Of a stretch of DNA of 45,677 nt, positions 34,943 through 44,011 are shown piece by piece. Numbering within the stretch: position 1 is the first letter of the stretch; each line of letters begins with the position of its first letter. The DNA is from Oscillatoriales cyanobacterium (GTDB lineage: Bacteria; Cyanobacteriota; Cyanobacteriia; Cyanobacteriales; Microcoleaceae), in NCBI GenBank assembly GCA_004292955.1, contig RDXX01000030.1, positions 1-45,677 on the forward strand, read 5' to 3'. Below the pieces are notes generated by a model. That model had not been told where the DNA came from. It did no database searches and was given only the letters and a program-made list of their open reading frames with translations. The position numbers and the translations under genes were made by a program.

Positions 34943-35299
34943 CTATTTTGACTGGTTGGGAAAACTTTCTTGGATGGCATTTAATAGCGTTTCTTTGGCA
35001 GCTTTGGGAGGTGTAGGAGTTGGTGGAGGATTTATTTTTTTGCTTCCGGGTAGGCGATTCTCCGTAGATTTGGTTGCTGCTGGATACAACTCTTTGCGAG
35101 TCTGGCGTAATGCTTGTTGAATGTCGGTGTACTTTGCACACCATTCAATGATATCATCAGCAAGATCGTCCTCTGTTTCTCGGAAAGTATCTTTTGCTTG
35201 ATTAAGGTCTTCATGCCTATTGTCTATCAAAAACAGGGGTTTATGATTTTTGATGAGGTGTATGAAGGCGTTGATATTTTTCTGATTAATTTCCGGCAT
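34943..35299 (-). CDS. Small helical protein next to CHAT protease, possible adaptor
   Basis: 118 residues. Residues 1-75 are predicted helical (NINAFIHLIKNHKP, DDLADDIIEWCAKYTDIQQAL) and could be a small death-like or effector-associated interaction domain. Residues 76-98 are a basic, proline-rich linker (KKINPPPTPTPPKAA), and the last 20 form a short helix (ETLLNAIQESF). The frame opens at 35329 inside the CHAT gene, but the ATG at 35299 lies 14 bases after the CHAT stop, fits an operon and is preferred. I do not recognise the family. The position directly behind a CHAT protease suggests a partner, substrate or adaptor of it. Confidence 0.65.
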   Translation of the reverse strand: MPEINQKNINAFIHLIKNHKPLFLIDNRHEDLNQAKDTFRETEDDLADDIIEWCAKYTDIQQALRQTRKELYPAATKSTENRLPGSKKINPPPTPTPPKAAKETLLNAIQESFPNQSK

Positions 35300-35312
35300 A
35301 CTTATTTGATTT

Positions 35313-38300
35313 CTACTGACCAGTTGCACAAAATGCAGCCCAATGATAATGCGATCGGAAAGGTGGTTGTTCTGTGGAGTCTAGATTATCGAGCATATCG
35401 TATAGATCCTCTTTTAGGGAGGGACGTATCGAAAGTTTGCTTGTCCACTGTTGTAACTTTTCTACTGTAACATCCCGCAGCCAAAGTTGAGCCTTGTTGA
35501 GGGCAAGAGCGACGCTTAACCCGGCTTTGAGATTCTGATAAAATTCTATCATCAGCAATGAAGTAGACAAATCATTAACAGCCCAAAGTGTCGGTACTAC
35601 ACTGGAACTCCCAGCCACCAGGAAACCGCTAGGTAAGCTGATATATTCATCGCTGATGCTGCTAAAGTCGCTGATGCCGGTTTCGCAGGCGGAGAGGACT
35701 ACTAGGCGACATTCTCGGAAGTCGAGGGCAAAGATGTCTGCTAAGGTGAGGCATTTGTCAAGGTCGAGAATGTTGCCATTTTTTAAGGGTTGATAACGGT
35801 TGGGGTTTGATTCTGCTGGCGCTGGCGGGGGTAATTCGCTGTCGGCTAGCAGCAATGCGGAGAGCAAAGGTTGCTGAAAGTTAAAGTAGCCGTGACAGCT
35901 AAAGTGGACGCAGTGGGCGATGCGGAGGCGGCTGTCGTTTATAACTGATTTTAGGGCATTATTTTGGATGAGAATATCTTGATTTTCTGGTGGGAAATTC
36001 TGACGGATCGCTGGTACTTCTATATCGGTAAACGGCAGGTTATTGTTGGGATTTTGGACGGCAAATAGGTGTGTGAAATTGGGGCGTTCTCGCCTTTGTG
36101 CCTGTTGCAGCAGTTGGCAACTGGGGGCGTAGCGGACACCTTGTTTGAAGCAATCTAGCGGGCAAGGATTAGTGGGTTCGGGAGATGGGGTTTCTGAATT
36201 AAACCGCTGCCAGATTTCACGGCTAACTGGCAAGGCGTGAAGGGGGAGAAGGTGCAGGAAGCGGTGGGGAATGAGAATTAGTCGATCGCACTTTTTGGCA
36301 ACTCTTCCCAGAAGATCGTTGAGATGCAAAATATCAGCTAGACTTTGGAGGCGGGAGGCGAGGTTTTTCTGCCATTGAGTTTTGTTTTCTTGGTAGTCTT
36401 TCAGATACTCGTTAGCCAAATTTTCCAAGGCTTTAAAGTCGGCTTTTGAAGATTGCCAGACTGTAGGAGTTGGTGATTCTGGGGTGATGATGAAAGTAAG
36501 AAGTCTGTCGCTTGTAATGTACCACTGAAGGATAGCGGTGTTTTCGGCTGTGAGGGATTGAATCTCGCTGTAGGAGATGCCTTTAACTTCTTGGGTGAGT
36601 GCGAAGTCGGGGTCGATGGGTTTGATTTCGCGGGTCATCAATTCATCTAGTTGTTGCCGTAATTGGGTTAGATTGGTTTGAACGCGAATGGTGGTTTGTA
36701 GGTTGTCGATTTGGGGGCTGCGTTCTCCCGATATCGTGCCGCCGTTGCTGTTAGGATTTGTCGGTTCGATTTCGAGTCGTCGCTGTTCGGCATCAATTTC
36801 TCGACGCAGGCGCGAGAGTTCGTTGATCACGGTTTCGGGAATGTCACCTTTGGGGTAGAGGTCGCGGGTGGCAAGGAGTTCGACTAAGTTGCGGGCTTTG
36901 CTGCGTTCCGCGTATTCTATGGCTGCTGTGTAGTTTTTTAGTTCTATGCAAACTTCCACCATATTTCGATAAAGTTCATTCCATTCTTCGGCTAATTTCT
37001 GCTTGCTTTCATCTCCAGAATGAATCTCACTCCTCATAAATTCTACGGTGTTAATAGCATCAGCAAAAGTATCGTGGGCTTGCCGCAAGTTGGGAACTTT
37101 TCGATAGGCAAGCCCCAAATTCCATAATGTTTGAGCATAACTTTGCGGAAAAGCTTCGTGGGTGTCGACTTCGAGTGCATTTCGGAAATAAAGGATCGCC
37201 ATTTCGATATTCTGTGCTTTCTTTCCCCTGATTCTGTTACTGTAGGCAGCAGCCAGATTATTTTGCGTCTGAGCCCATTGTTCGGGAAAGGCATCGCGGG
37301 TGTAAACTTCTAAAGCATTGGTGTAAGATGCGATCGCCAGTTCGATGTTCTCTGCTTTCTCTCCCTTAATTCTGTTACTGTAGGCATTTGCCAGATTATT
37401 TTGCGTCTGAGCCCATTGTTCGGGAAAGGCTTCGCGGCTGTAAACTTCTAGTGCGGTGGTGTAAGATGCGATCGCCAGTTCGATATTATCTGCTTTCTCT
37501 CCCCTGATTCTGTCACCGTAGGCAAGTGCCAGATTATTTTGTGTCGTTGCCCAATATTCAGGAAAGACATCGCGGGTGCGAACTTCTAAGGCGGCAGTAT
37601 AATACCGAATCGCCATTTCGATATTCTGTGCTTTCTCTCCCCTGATTCTTTCACGGTAGGCATTTGCCAGATTATTTTGTATCGTTGCCCAATATTCGGC
37701 AAAGGCTTCGCGGGTGTAAACTTCTAAGGTGGCAGTGTAATACCGAATCGCCATTTCGATATTCTGTGCTTTCTCTCCCCTGATTCTTTTACTGTAGGCA
37801 ACAGCCAGATTATTTTGCGTCTGAGCCCAATCTTGAGGAAAGGCATCGCGGGTGCGAACTTCTAAGGCGGCAATATAAGATGTGATCGCCATTTCGATAT
37901 TCTGTGCTTTCTCTCCCCTGATTCTTTCACCGTAGGCATTGGCCAGATTATTTTGTATAGTTGCCCAATCTTGAGGGAAGGCATCGCGGGTGCGAACTTC
38001 TAAGGCGACAGTGCAATACCGGATCGCCATTTCGATATTGTGTGCTTTCTCTCCCCTGATTCTGTAAGTGTAGGCAGCAGCCAGATTATTTTGTATAGTT
38101 GCCCAATATTCGGCAAAGGCTTCGCGATTAAAAACTGTTGAAACAATTTCATAACAACTGATGGCAATTTCTAAATTAACTAATCTACTCCCCAAGGGAA
38201 ACTGCTGAATTAGATTACCTAAATTGTGAATAACTGTGGCGATACCATTGGCTTGTGCCCCTTCTACTTGGGCAAGAGTATCATTTGCCCAAGCAGTTAA

Positions 38301-38900
38301 TATTTGAACTAATTGTAAATCTAGTTTATCTAGGTTTTGTTGTAAAAAAATATAGACTTGTTGGCCATTGCCTTGGTCATCACCGACAGTTTGTAATAAC
38401 TGCATTAAAAATGCGAGAGAGTCCGAATTACCCTCCTCACGCATCCCCAAGAGTTCCCCTACCTGACTGGCAAGATTTCGCAAATAATTAGCCCCATTCT
38501 CCTCTCCTTGCTCTGCCAAACTTGCCGCTACTGCCTCGCAAGCTTGCATAAACCCCAGATCCAGGAATTCCGAGTTAGCACTTAAAATTTGCGGTTCCTC
38601 ACCGTTAGGACAACTCAGTAGCGCATTAATCAATTGCAGATAAGCAGAATTGCGGTCTGCATTTCCTCCCTGCGTCCCTTGAGCCAAAGCTTGACTAATT
38701 TGCCCCGCCAATTGCTGCAAAAAACCCGCATTTTGTTCGCCATCCGCCGCCATCCGACTCGCCACTTCCTGCATCACTTCAATCAAGCCTGAGTCAACTA
38801 ACTCAGAGTGCTCCTGCAATACATTCCCCTCTTCCCCAGCCGGACAACTCAGCAGCAATTGAATCAGATTCAGGTAAGCTCGGACGCGGTTTTCATCCAT
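35313..38900 (-). CDS. CHAT-domain caspase-like protease with helical N-terminal repeats and TPRs
   Basis: 1195 residues. Residues 1-250 hold three copies of a ~75-residue helical repeat (the first two with LLSCP.GEE...L...SE..D.G). Residues about 255-620 are eight TPRs of exactly 46 residues; seven are nearly identical (WA.TQNNLA.AY..RIRGEKAQNIEMAI). After a helical linker, the C-terminal CHAT domain (about 790-1195) has the catalytic pair: His about 1003 in HFSCHG and Cys about 1072 in LSACETG, with LPSGFLVAGSSSVVPTLWAV following. CHAT proteases are caspase-like peptidases acting as regulated cutters in bacterial conflict systems. Both catalytic residues are intact. Neighbours downstream on the same strand are a small helical protein and a membrane protein, candidates for partner and target. 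Confidence 0.93.
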   Translation of the reverse strand: MDENRVRAYLNLIQLLLSCPAGEEGNVLQEHSELVDSGLIEVMQEVASRMAADGEQNAGFLQQLAGQISQALAQGTQGGNADRNSAYLQLINALLSCPNGEEPQILSANSEFLDLGFMQACEAVAASLAEQGEENGANYLRNLASQVGELLGMREEGNSDSLAFLMQLLQTVGDDQGNGQQVYIFLQQNLDKLDLQLVQILTAWANDTLAQVEGAQANGIATVIHNLGNLIQQFPLGSRLVNLEIAISCYEIVSTVFNREAFAEYWATIQNNLAAAYTYRIRGEKAHNIEMAIRYCTVALEVRTRDAFPQDWATIQNNLANAYGERIRGEKAQNIEMAITSYIAALEVRTRDAFPQDWAQTQNNLAVAYSKRIRGEKAQNIEMAIRYYTATLEVYTREAFAEYWATIQNNLANAYRERIRGEKAQNIEMAIRYYTAALEVRTRDVFPEYWATTQNNLALAYGDRIRGEKADNIELAIASYTTALEVYSREAFPEQWAQTQNNLANAYSNRIKGEKAENIELAIASYTNALEVYTRDAFPEQWAQTQNNLAAAYSNRIRGKKAQNIEMAILYFRNALEVDTHEAFPQSYAQTLWNLGLAYRKVPNLRQAHDTFADAINTVEFMRSEIHSGDESKQKLAEEWNELYRNMVEVCIELKNYTAAIEYAERSKARNLVELLATRDLYPKGDIPETVINELSRLRREIDAEQRRLEIEPTNPNSNGGTISGERSPQIDNLQTTIRVQTNLTQLRQQLDELMTREIKPIDPDFALTQEVKGISYSEIQSLTAENTAILQWYITSDRLLTFIITPESPTPTVWQSSKADFKALENLANEYLKDYQENKTQWQKNLASRLQSLADILHLNDLLGRVAKKCDRLILIPHRFLHLLPLHALPVSREIWQRFNSETPSPEPTNPCPLDCFKQGVRYAPSCQLLQQAQRRERPNFTHLFAVQNPNNNLPFTDIEVPAIRQNFPPENQDILIQNNALKSVINDSRLRIAHCVHFSCHGYFNFQQPLLSALLLADSELPPPAPAESNPNRYQPLKNGNILDLDKCLTLADIFALDFRECRLVVLSACETGISDFSSISDEYISLPSGFLVAGSSSVVPTLWAVNDLSTSLLMIEFYQNLKAGLSVALALNKAQLWLRDVTVEKLQQWTSKLSIRPSLKEDLYDMLDNLDSTEQPPFRSHYHWAAFCATGQ

Positions 38901-39151
38901 GAGGCGTGACCTTCAACATTTTTTATTCCCTCATTTGTACCACAAATACAAGCAGCCCCAGCTAAACTGCAAGAATTATTTAATTTTCCAATCTGGCGGC
39001 CTAGTTGCTCAGTTTTTGTTGACAGATTACTTGATTTGTGTATATGAAGGTTTGTCTGACGTTCCTAGTTGGTCGATTTTGATGAGATAAGTAGTTTGCG
39101 ATTCGAGAAAATACGGGACATCGCAGTGCCGATATATGGTAACTTAACCCC

Positions 39152-39275
39152 AAAGTCCGCCAGGGAATTAATTCCCCCTCTTATAGCGAAAGTCCTCTTG
39201 CATAGGACTAAATAAATAATCAGTCCGAGAGGACTTTTGCTTTTAGGTAGGAGTTTAAACCCCTCGCGGACTGCG
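39152..39275. repeat. Nested inverted repeat near 39.2 kb
   Basis: An outer imperfect pair (agtccgccagggaattaatt at about 39152 and its counterpart ending gcggact near 39270) encloses an inner pair agcgaaagtcctct/agaggacttttgct (about 39186-39243). It forms a cruciform-like structure upstream of the CHAT gene and downstream of the Uma2 gene. The 82-codon minus-strand frame across it is not considered a gene. The rest of 38901-39302 shows nothing else; the CHAT promoter should be in the left part. Confidence 0.65.
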
Positions 39276-39302
39276 GGTGTAATGCAGAGAAACCCGGCTT
39301 TT

Positions 39303-39908
39303 TTACCCGCCATTAAAAATTTGTTCCGCTGTCAAAGTCAACTCTGGAAATACCGCCGACTCAATTCTTTCATCTCCCCGAAATAGCTTAATCTGATACT
39401 CACCATCTACCAATTGACAAACCGACAAACTAGGCAGTTTTGGAGAACCAATATAACGGCTACCTCCCAAACCCAAATAATCGACAATCCAGTATTCAGC
39501 AATACCGAAAGCTTCATAGTCACTCATCTTGTGTGCATAATCATCGCGCCAATTTGTGCTGACAACTTCAATCGCGAGAGGAATGGATGAGCCTTGAGTA
39601 ATTGTTGAGGATTTGGCCCATAAAGGCTCTAGCGCTAAAGCATCACGATTAACTGCTAAAACATCAGGCAAATAACCCGTTTCTTGTTCGGGAGATTTAA
39701 CGAGGGCATTCTTGGGGAATCGATAAGGAAGTTGCAGCCGCCGAGTTTCTAGGATTAGTTCTGTCTGCAAAAATTCAACAACTTCTTCATGTTTTCCTGT
39801 CGTCTGCATCTCAATAATAACTCCGTTATGTAGTTCATAGCGTCCGTTTTCGGGCTTCCATTCCAGAAACTCATCGAAAGTTATTAACTTGGATATTGCT
39901 TGAATCAT
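39303..39908 (-). CDS. Uma2 family endonuclease-like protein (DUF820)
   Basis: 201 residues with the PD-(D/E)XK-type plan of Uma2 proteins: TFDEFLEWKPENGRYELHNG with the helix-capping Glu-Leu pair, YLPDVLAVNRD (the metal-binding Asp), and PLAIEVVSTNWRDDYAHKMSDYEAFGIAEYWIVDYLG, containing the E-V-S...K motif. The Shine-Dalgarno sequence GGAGG is nine bases before the ATG. This family is massively expanded in filamentous cyanobacteria and often sits in accessory regions; its biological role is not settled (nuclease, possibly defence or mobile-DNA related). Confidence 0.92.
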   Translation of the reverse strand: MIQAISKLITFDEFLEWKPENGRYELHNGVIIEMQTTGKHEEVVEFLQTELILETRRLQLPYRFPKNALVKSPEQETGYLPDVLAVNRDALALEPLWAKSSTITQGSSIPLAIEVVSTNWRDDYAHKMSDYEAFGIAEYWIVDYLGLGGSRYIGSPKLPSLSVCQLVDGEYQIKLFRGDERIESAVFPELTLTAEQIFNGG

Positions 39909-40204
39909 GGGAAAACCTCCAATGTTCTAAGATTAGTTTAACATTAAGAATAATTAGTATTCTATTTTAGTTAGAGGTAGATGAATAATTTGATTTTGAT
40001 ATTCATTAAAAAAAGAAGATTCCGAAATCAAAATTAATTTATCTATGTTTTGCCCAAGGCTTAAATTCGCACTTTAAATAAATATTATATAGCCTTTCTT
40101 GAAAATATGAGGCATGACTGACAGCTTATATAACTACTAAACCTGGAGGGCTAAAGCCCAACTACGTACCTCATATGAGACTTGCATTCCGAACGATCGA
40201 ACCT

Positions 40205-42598
40205 TTACTTGAGGTTGGGGGTTGTGAATTTTGACAACCAGCGGTTTTTCAGTTTCTTTAAGTGCGATCGCCTTAAATTATCCACCAACCGCCGCAACTG
40301 ATCCAAATTTCCCGCTTCGCCACCGTACTTCCACCGCACGTAAGCTTGCGAAACTTCCTCAATTACCTCAGCTTCATCGGTTGCATGATGGCCGCGCATT
40401 GCCTCAGCATACTCCAAAGGCGTTTGAGCTTTCTGCTTGGCAAATCCCCGACTCGCCAAATCCTTCAACATTTGCTGATAAACCCCCTCTACCGGCGGTA
40501 ACTTACCCAGCCAACGCCGATAGCGCCACTTGCGCCACCCTTGCCAAATTAACCAGCCAATGAAGCCAAAGCCGATCGCACCAATCAACCCAGTAAACAA
40601 CCCAACCCAACCCTTAGCAAACTGTCCCAGAAACCAGCCCAGAATCAAAGTGATCCAGCCAATTACAAAACCGATAACCGAATCCAGCCCGCTTCTCAGA
40701 GGCGTCGGTAGCCAACCCGCGATCCACTTCCAAAACCATTCCAGCGCGCTAAAAGTCTGGTTGTCTTCCACCGAAGCCGGCATCAACGGATAACCTGGAA
40801 TCGGATTAAAACCAAACCAGCCGTAATTGGGAAAATATACTTCCGTCATCATGAAAGCGTCGGTATTTTTTACCACATACAAACCAGTAAACGGGTTGAA
40901 CTCCCCCGTATCGAAACCGCCAGCCACTCGCGCCGGAATCCCGATCGATCTAAGCATAATTGCCAGTACCGTCGAAAAATGGTCGGGATATCCGCCTGTA
41001 ACCTTTTTACCGTCTTGCGTGTTTTGATAGCCAAACAGAAAACCTTCGACTAAATCTTCTGTTTCTTCCAAGTAAGGCAAAGCTTTTACAAGTTTATAAT
41101 TCGGATTTTGCTTCAAATATTGAGCTAAATACAAAGCTTTTTCGTAGGGAGAATCGATCGCCCTGTCTGACTTAGCTACTCTTGTTCTCGCCAACAAAAT
41201 TTCTTCTGTTTTTTCTCGCACCTTGGCGGCAATTTTCGGCGGCACGTCCAAATAGAACTTGCGAATATTTTTCGGATAATTAGTACCAGTTTGCCCCAAC
41301 CCGGAACGATCGCGAACAGGTACATTAGAAATCACCGTATAAGTCAAACCTTCCCGCAATTCCACAGGCGATCGCAAACCGCCCTCCGCATCCACCGCCA
41401 CATCCATCGTCGGAAAATACAGTTCCTTCGGCTTAGCCAAAGCCGGAATCAAATTCGGCAACTGAGCAATAATAGTATAACTTTGAATCACCTCTTGAAT
41501 CCGAGGCGCATTCGGAAAAGGATTCAGATAAAATTGAAAAGACCACCTAGGTCTATTCACCTTTTCAGCTCGATCGTTGCGAGAAATTTCCCAACCCTGA
41601 CCAGTATACTTGTCAAAGCCCAACACCCGCCAAAAACCCGCCGCTTGCGATCGCACGCGCATCACCACTTGGGGTTTCATTTCCCCCCGCAAATTCTGAT
41701 TGATGCGCTGGTTGAAACCGTAATAAAAAGTAGAGTCCACCTCTCCTGGCCCTTTGTCTGGGTTTCTCCCCCTTCCTCCGCCACTTCCTTGTTCATTTCC
41801 CCCTCTGACATACCCCGGATTTAAAATGCTGCGCGAGTCAAACTCCCCCTGATATTGAATGGGAGCACTGACAGGAAAAGTCCGCAATTGATAGCCCGGG
41901 AGGCGCGGCAAAAACGCAAAAATAGTCAGCCCCAACCCGAGAGTTATCGCTAGCAGCCAACCAAAATACTTGGGGGATAGAGTAGCAGCAAATAGTGACC
42001 AGTTCTTATTTTTGGCTGCACCTTCTACTTTCTGCTTGCTATCGTCTGCCTTGGAAAGTCCCAAGCGCGATCGATAATCCAACACCAAAGTCGGCAGCGC
42101 TAAAGCCAAAAACACCACTAGCAACGGCCCAAAAGTCAGCGTTTGACTGATAGTCGCCGCTACACTCAACAAAATCAACCCGATGACGATCGAATAGCCC
42201 AAATCTTTGCGGCGCGGCAAATCGAAGCTGTGCAGCACTTGAATGTGAATTAACAGTTGCGCCAAAACTAACCGGGTATCGTTCAATTCTCCTACCAAAC
42301 GGGTAAAAAAAGCCAACAGCGCCACCAGCATGGCAATAGCTATGCAGAACTTAGCAGCCACATTGCGATCGCGGCGGCGGTACCAACTCCAAGTTGCCCC
42401 CACAATGCTAACAGGCACAGCCCACAGGTTCAGCGCTTCTTCAGCAGCAACGTCTGTCGCCACAATGCCCACAATTACCAACAACTGAACCAGGATTCGC
42501 AGCAGCAAAGAATCCTCAATCACCGGCGGAGGCATCGCCTCAATCTGCTCCCACAGCTTACCCAAAACAGGTATCTTTCGCAGGTTATCAGTTGTCAT
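40205..42598 (-). CDS. TgpA-like membrane protein with inactive transglutaminase domain (DUF3488-TGc-DUF4129)
   Basis: About 797 residues. Five to six N-terminal helices (about 25-235) form the DUF3488 part. A periplasmic region (about 240-630) contains a transglutaminase-like core, then a membrane segment (about 635-690) and a cytoplasmic DUF4129 tail (PLEYAEAMRGH). In TgpA enzymes the core reads GYCE.F, DAH.W and FDP; here it reads GGYPDHF, NTDAFMMTEVY and FGFNPIPG. Cys, His and Asp are therefore Pro, Phe and Asn at the same spacing (44 and 16 residues). The fold looks kept, but catalysis should be lost, suggesting a binding or scaffold role. A GTG at 42604 is a possible start; ATG 42598 is preferred, preceded by GGATGGG. 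A ttttaga STRR lies just upstream. Confidence 0.9.
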   Translation of the reverse strand: MTTDNLRKIPVLGKLWEQIEAMPPPVIEDSLLLRILVQLLVIVGIVATDVAAEEALNLWAVPVSIVGATWSWYRRRDRNVAAKFCIAIAMLVALLAFFTRLVGELNDTRLVLAQLLIHIQVLHSFDLPRRKDLGYSIVIGLILLSVAATISQTLTFGPLLVVFLALALPTLVLDYRSRLGLSKADDSKQKVEGAAKNKNWSLFAATLSPKYFGWLLAITLGLGLTIFAFLPRLPGYQLRTFPVSAPIQYQGEFDSRSILNPGYVRGGNEQGSGGGRGRNPDKGPGEVDSTFYYGFNQRINQNLRGEMKPQVVMRVRSQAAGFWRVLGFDKYTGQGWEISRNDRAEKVNRPRWSFQFYLNPFPNAPRIQEVIQSYTIIAQLPNLIPALAKPKELYFPTMDVAVDAEGGLRSPVELREGLTYTVISNVPVRDRSGLGQTGTNYPKNIRKFYLDVPPKIAAKVREKTEEILLARTRVAKSDRAIDSPYEKALYLAQYLKQNPNYKLVKALPYLEETEDLVEGFLFGYQNTQDGKKVTGGYPDHFSTVLAIMLRSIGIPARVAGGFDTGEFNPFTGLYVVKNTDAFMMTEVYFPNYGWFGFNPIPGYPLMPASVEDNQTFSALEWFWKWIAGWLPTPLRSGLDSVIGFVIGWITLILGWFLGQFAKGWVGLFTGLIGAIGFGFIGWLIWQGWRKWRYRRWLGKLPPVEGVYQQMLKDLASRGFAKQKAQTPLEYAEAMRGHHATDEAEVIEEVSQAYVRWKYGGEAGNLDQLRRLVDNLRRSHLKKLKNRWLSKFTTPNLK

Positions 42599-42611
42599 GT
42601 GCACCCATCCA

Positions 42612-42645
42612 ACGATTTTAGATTTTAGATTTTAGATTTTAGATT
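42612..42645. repeat. STRR (ttttaga x4) upstream of TgpA-like gene
   Basis: Four to five copies of the heptamer attttag, 15-50 bases before the ATG of the minus-strand gene. The complementary unit ctaaaat is the same heptamer found directly before the ktrB start. Confidence 0.85.
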
Positions 42646-42880
42646 GAATCCACAGATAAATCTGAGAGGGCTTTAACTAAAATCTAATTTTTTTTGCTTT
42701 TCACGAGCGAGGTCGGGGGATTGAATTTGTTTGTGTGTGAGGTCAAACCCTAGAGGAAAAACATACATTATTTACTCTAATTTTACCAGAAAGACTTGGC
42801 TTAAAGCCTCTCCCTTGTAGGGATAAAATAAAATTAGAGTATTCATTACTCCAATCTTCTTCATTCCAGGTAGAGGTAGC

Positions 42881-42930
42881 TGTCAACTGTCAACTGTCAA
42901 CTGTCAACTATCAACTGTCAACTGTCAACT
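42881..42930. repeat. STRR (gtcaact x7) downstream of patU
   Basis: Seven gtcaact heptamers, one changed to atcaact, ending eight bases before the patU stop codon. It is the same unit as at 11237-11281. The 42605-42937 gap otherwise shows AT-rich sequence and no gene. Confidence 0.9.
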
Positions 42931-42937
42931 AAACTTT

Positions 42938-44011
42938 CTAGTTGCTATCTTGTCCTGACAAAACTGGACGAATAGCAAACATCAGAGGTCTAGTCTCGAA
43001 GTTTTGGAATCGAACTTCTAAGGCATAAATCTTATCCGGTTGCGGATCGAACAACTCCACACTTAAATGCCCGGAATTCGGACGATGTGCAGTTGCTTCG
43101 GCATCTCCTCCCTTGAGTTCCAAACTTCCTCCCCCAGGAAATTCGCATTCAACTCTTAAACACGGCCTTGGTGGTTCTGTATTGCGGTTGGACAGGTATT
43201 GAGCTTGCAGAGTCAGCGAACCCAAAGCTGTCAACCATTCTCGGGAAACCGGCGGCTGATTTACAGGACAATCCAAAGTTAGAGAGTCAATGATTTCTCG
43301 GGCGGCCAACAGCGACATGAGCATTTGTTGATCGGTAGTTGCCACTTCGTAATTCGGTAAATCTTCTACTTCTGAAGCTGTAATTCCTCTTGTCGCACCC
43401 AGAAGTACCATACCAGCTAATTCGTTAAGTTCCTGAGACTGGTCTGGAAACAAGCTATCTACAGCGCGGACTAACTTTGCTCCTTCCCGCAGTGACAACA
43501 TTACCAATTCCTGACAAGGTTCTAGCAGTTGAGCAAAAACCCCTTGGGCGATCGGAATTGGCAGGCGACCCCATCTAATATTTTGTAGTTGGGGAGTCCA
43601 GATGTGTAGGGGGGGAACCCATTGGGGGGCTACATCGTCTGGGTAGTCGTGGTCGTAACTTTTAATTTCTGTTTCCCAGGGGAACAGAGGCGGGTTGGAT
43701 TCGATTTCGGCTCTAAGCCTTTCTTTTAACAAGGTCTGAAAACGGTCTTGCACGGTCGGTATATCTCCAATAGTCAGCGGTTGTGCGGGTGCATTGCTGT
43801 GCCCCCTCACTTGATAATCCAGCGGGTCTGGTTCGTCCCATTCCCAGTATTCCACCCCAGAATTGTCTTCGTTGCCCCACTCTTCTGAAGAAGGGGGCAG
43901 ATTGAAGTTCTCCTCATCTTCGCTAGAGGCATTCTCGATCGGCGCCTGCAATACCCAGTCTAAGAAATGGCGCTCGAAAGCCTCTGCATCCCTGTTCGTT
44001 TCGTTATTCAT
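42938..44011 (-). CDS. patU: PatU-like protein (heterocyst/pattern-associated family)
   Basis: About 357 residues. An acidic N-terminal third (SSEDEENFNLPPSSEEW, DEPDPLDYQ) precedes a helical region (TIGDIPTVQDRFQTLLKERL) and WVPPLHIWTPQLQNIRWGRLPIP, then a beta-rich C-terminal part. In Anabaena PCC 7120 the corresponding sequence is split into patU5 and patU3 downstream of hetZ; in many other filamentous cyanobacteria it is one gene, as here. The ATG at 44011 overlaps the hetZ stop by eight bases, which argues for translational coupling. The frame also opens further upstream at 44062 inside hetZ; that start is less likely. Assignment rests mainly on the hetZ neighbour and on recalled family features. 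Confidence 0.75.
   Translation of the reverse strand: MNNETNRDAEAFERHFLDWVLQAPIENASSEDEENFNLPPSSEEWGNEDNSGVEYWEWDEPDPLDYQVRGHSNAPAQPLTIGDIPTVQDRFQTLLKERLRAEIESNPPLFPWETEIKSYDHDYPDDVAPQWVPPLHIWTPQLQNIRWGRLPIPIAQGVFAQLLEPCQELVMLSLREGAKLVRAVDSLFPDQSQELNELAGMVLLGATRGITASEVEDLPNYEVATTDQQMLMSLLAAREIIDSLTLDCPVNQPPVSREWLTALGSLTLQAQYLSNRNTEPPRPCLRVECEFPGGGSLELKGGDAEATAHRPNSGHLSVELFDPQPDKIYALEVRFQNFETRPLMFAIRPVLSGQDSN

Noticed and set aside
38899..39090. 63-codon plus-strand frame divergent from the CHAT gene
   Set aside because: Overlaps the CHAT start, has no Shine-Dalgarno sequence and no recognisable protein features.
39065..39313. 82-codon minus-strand frame after the Uma2 gene
   Set aside because: Runs through a nested inverted repeat; the peptide reflects the repeat arms rather than a protein.
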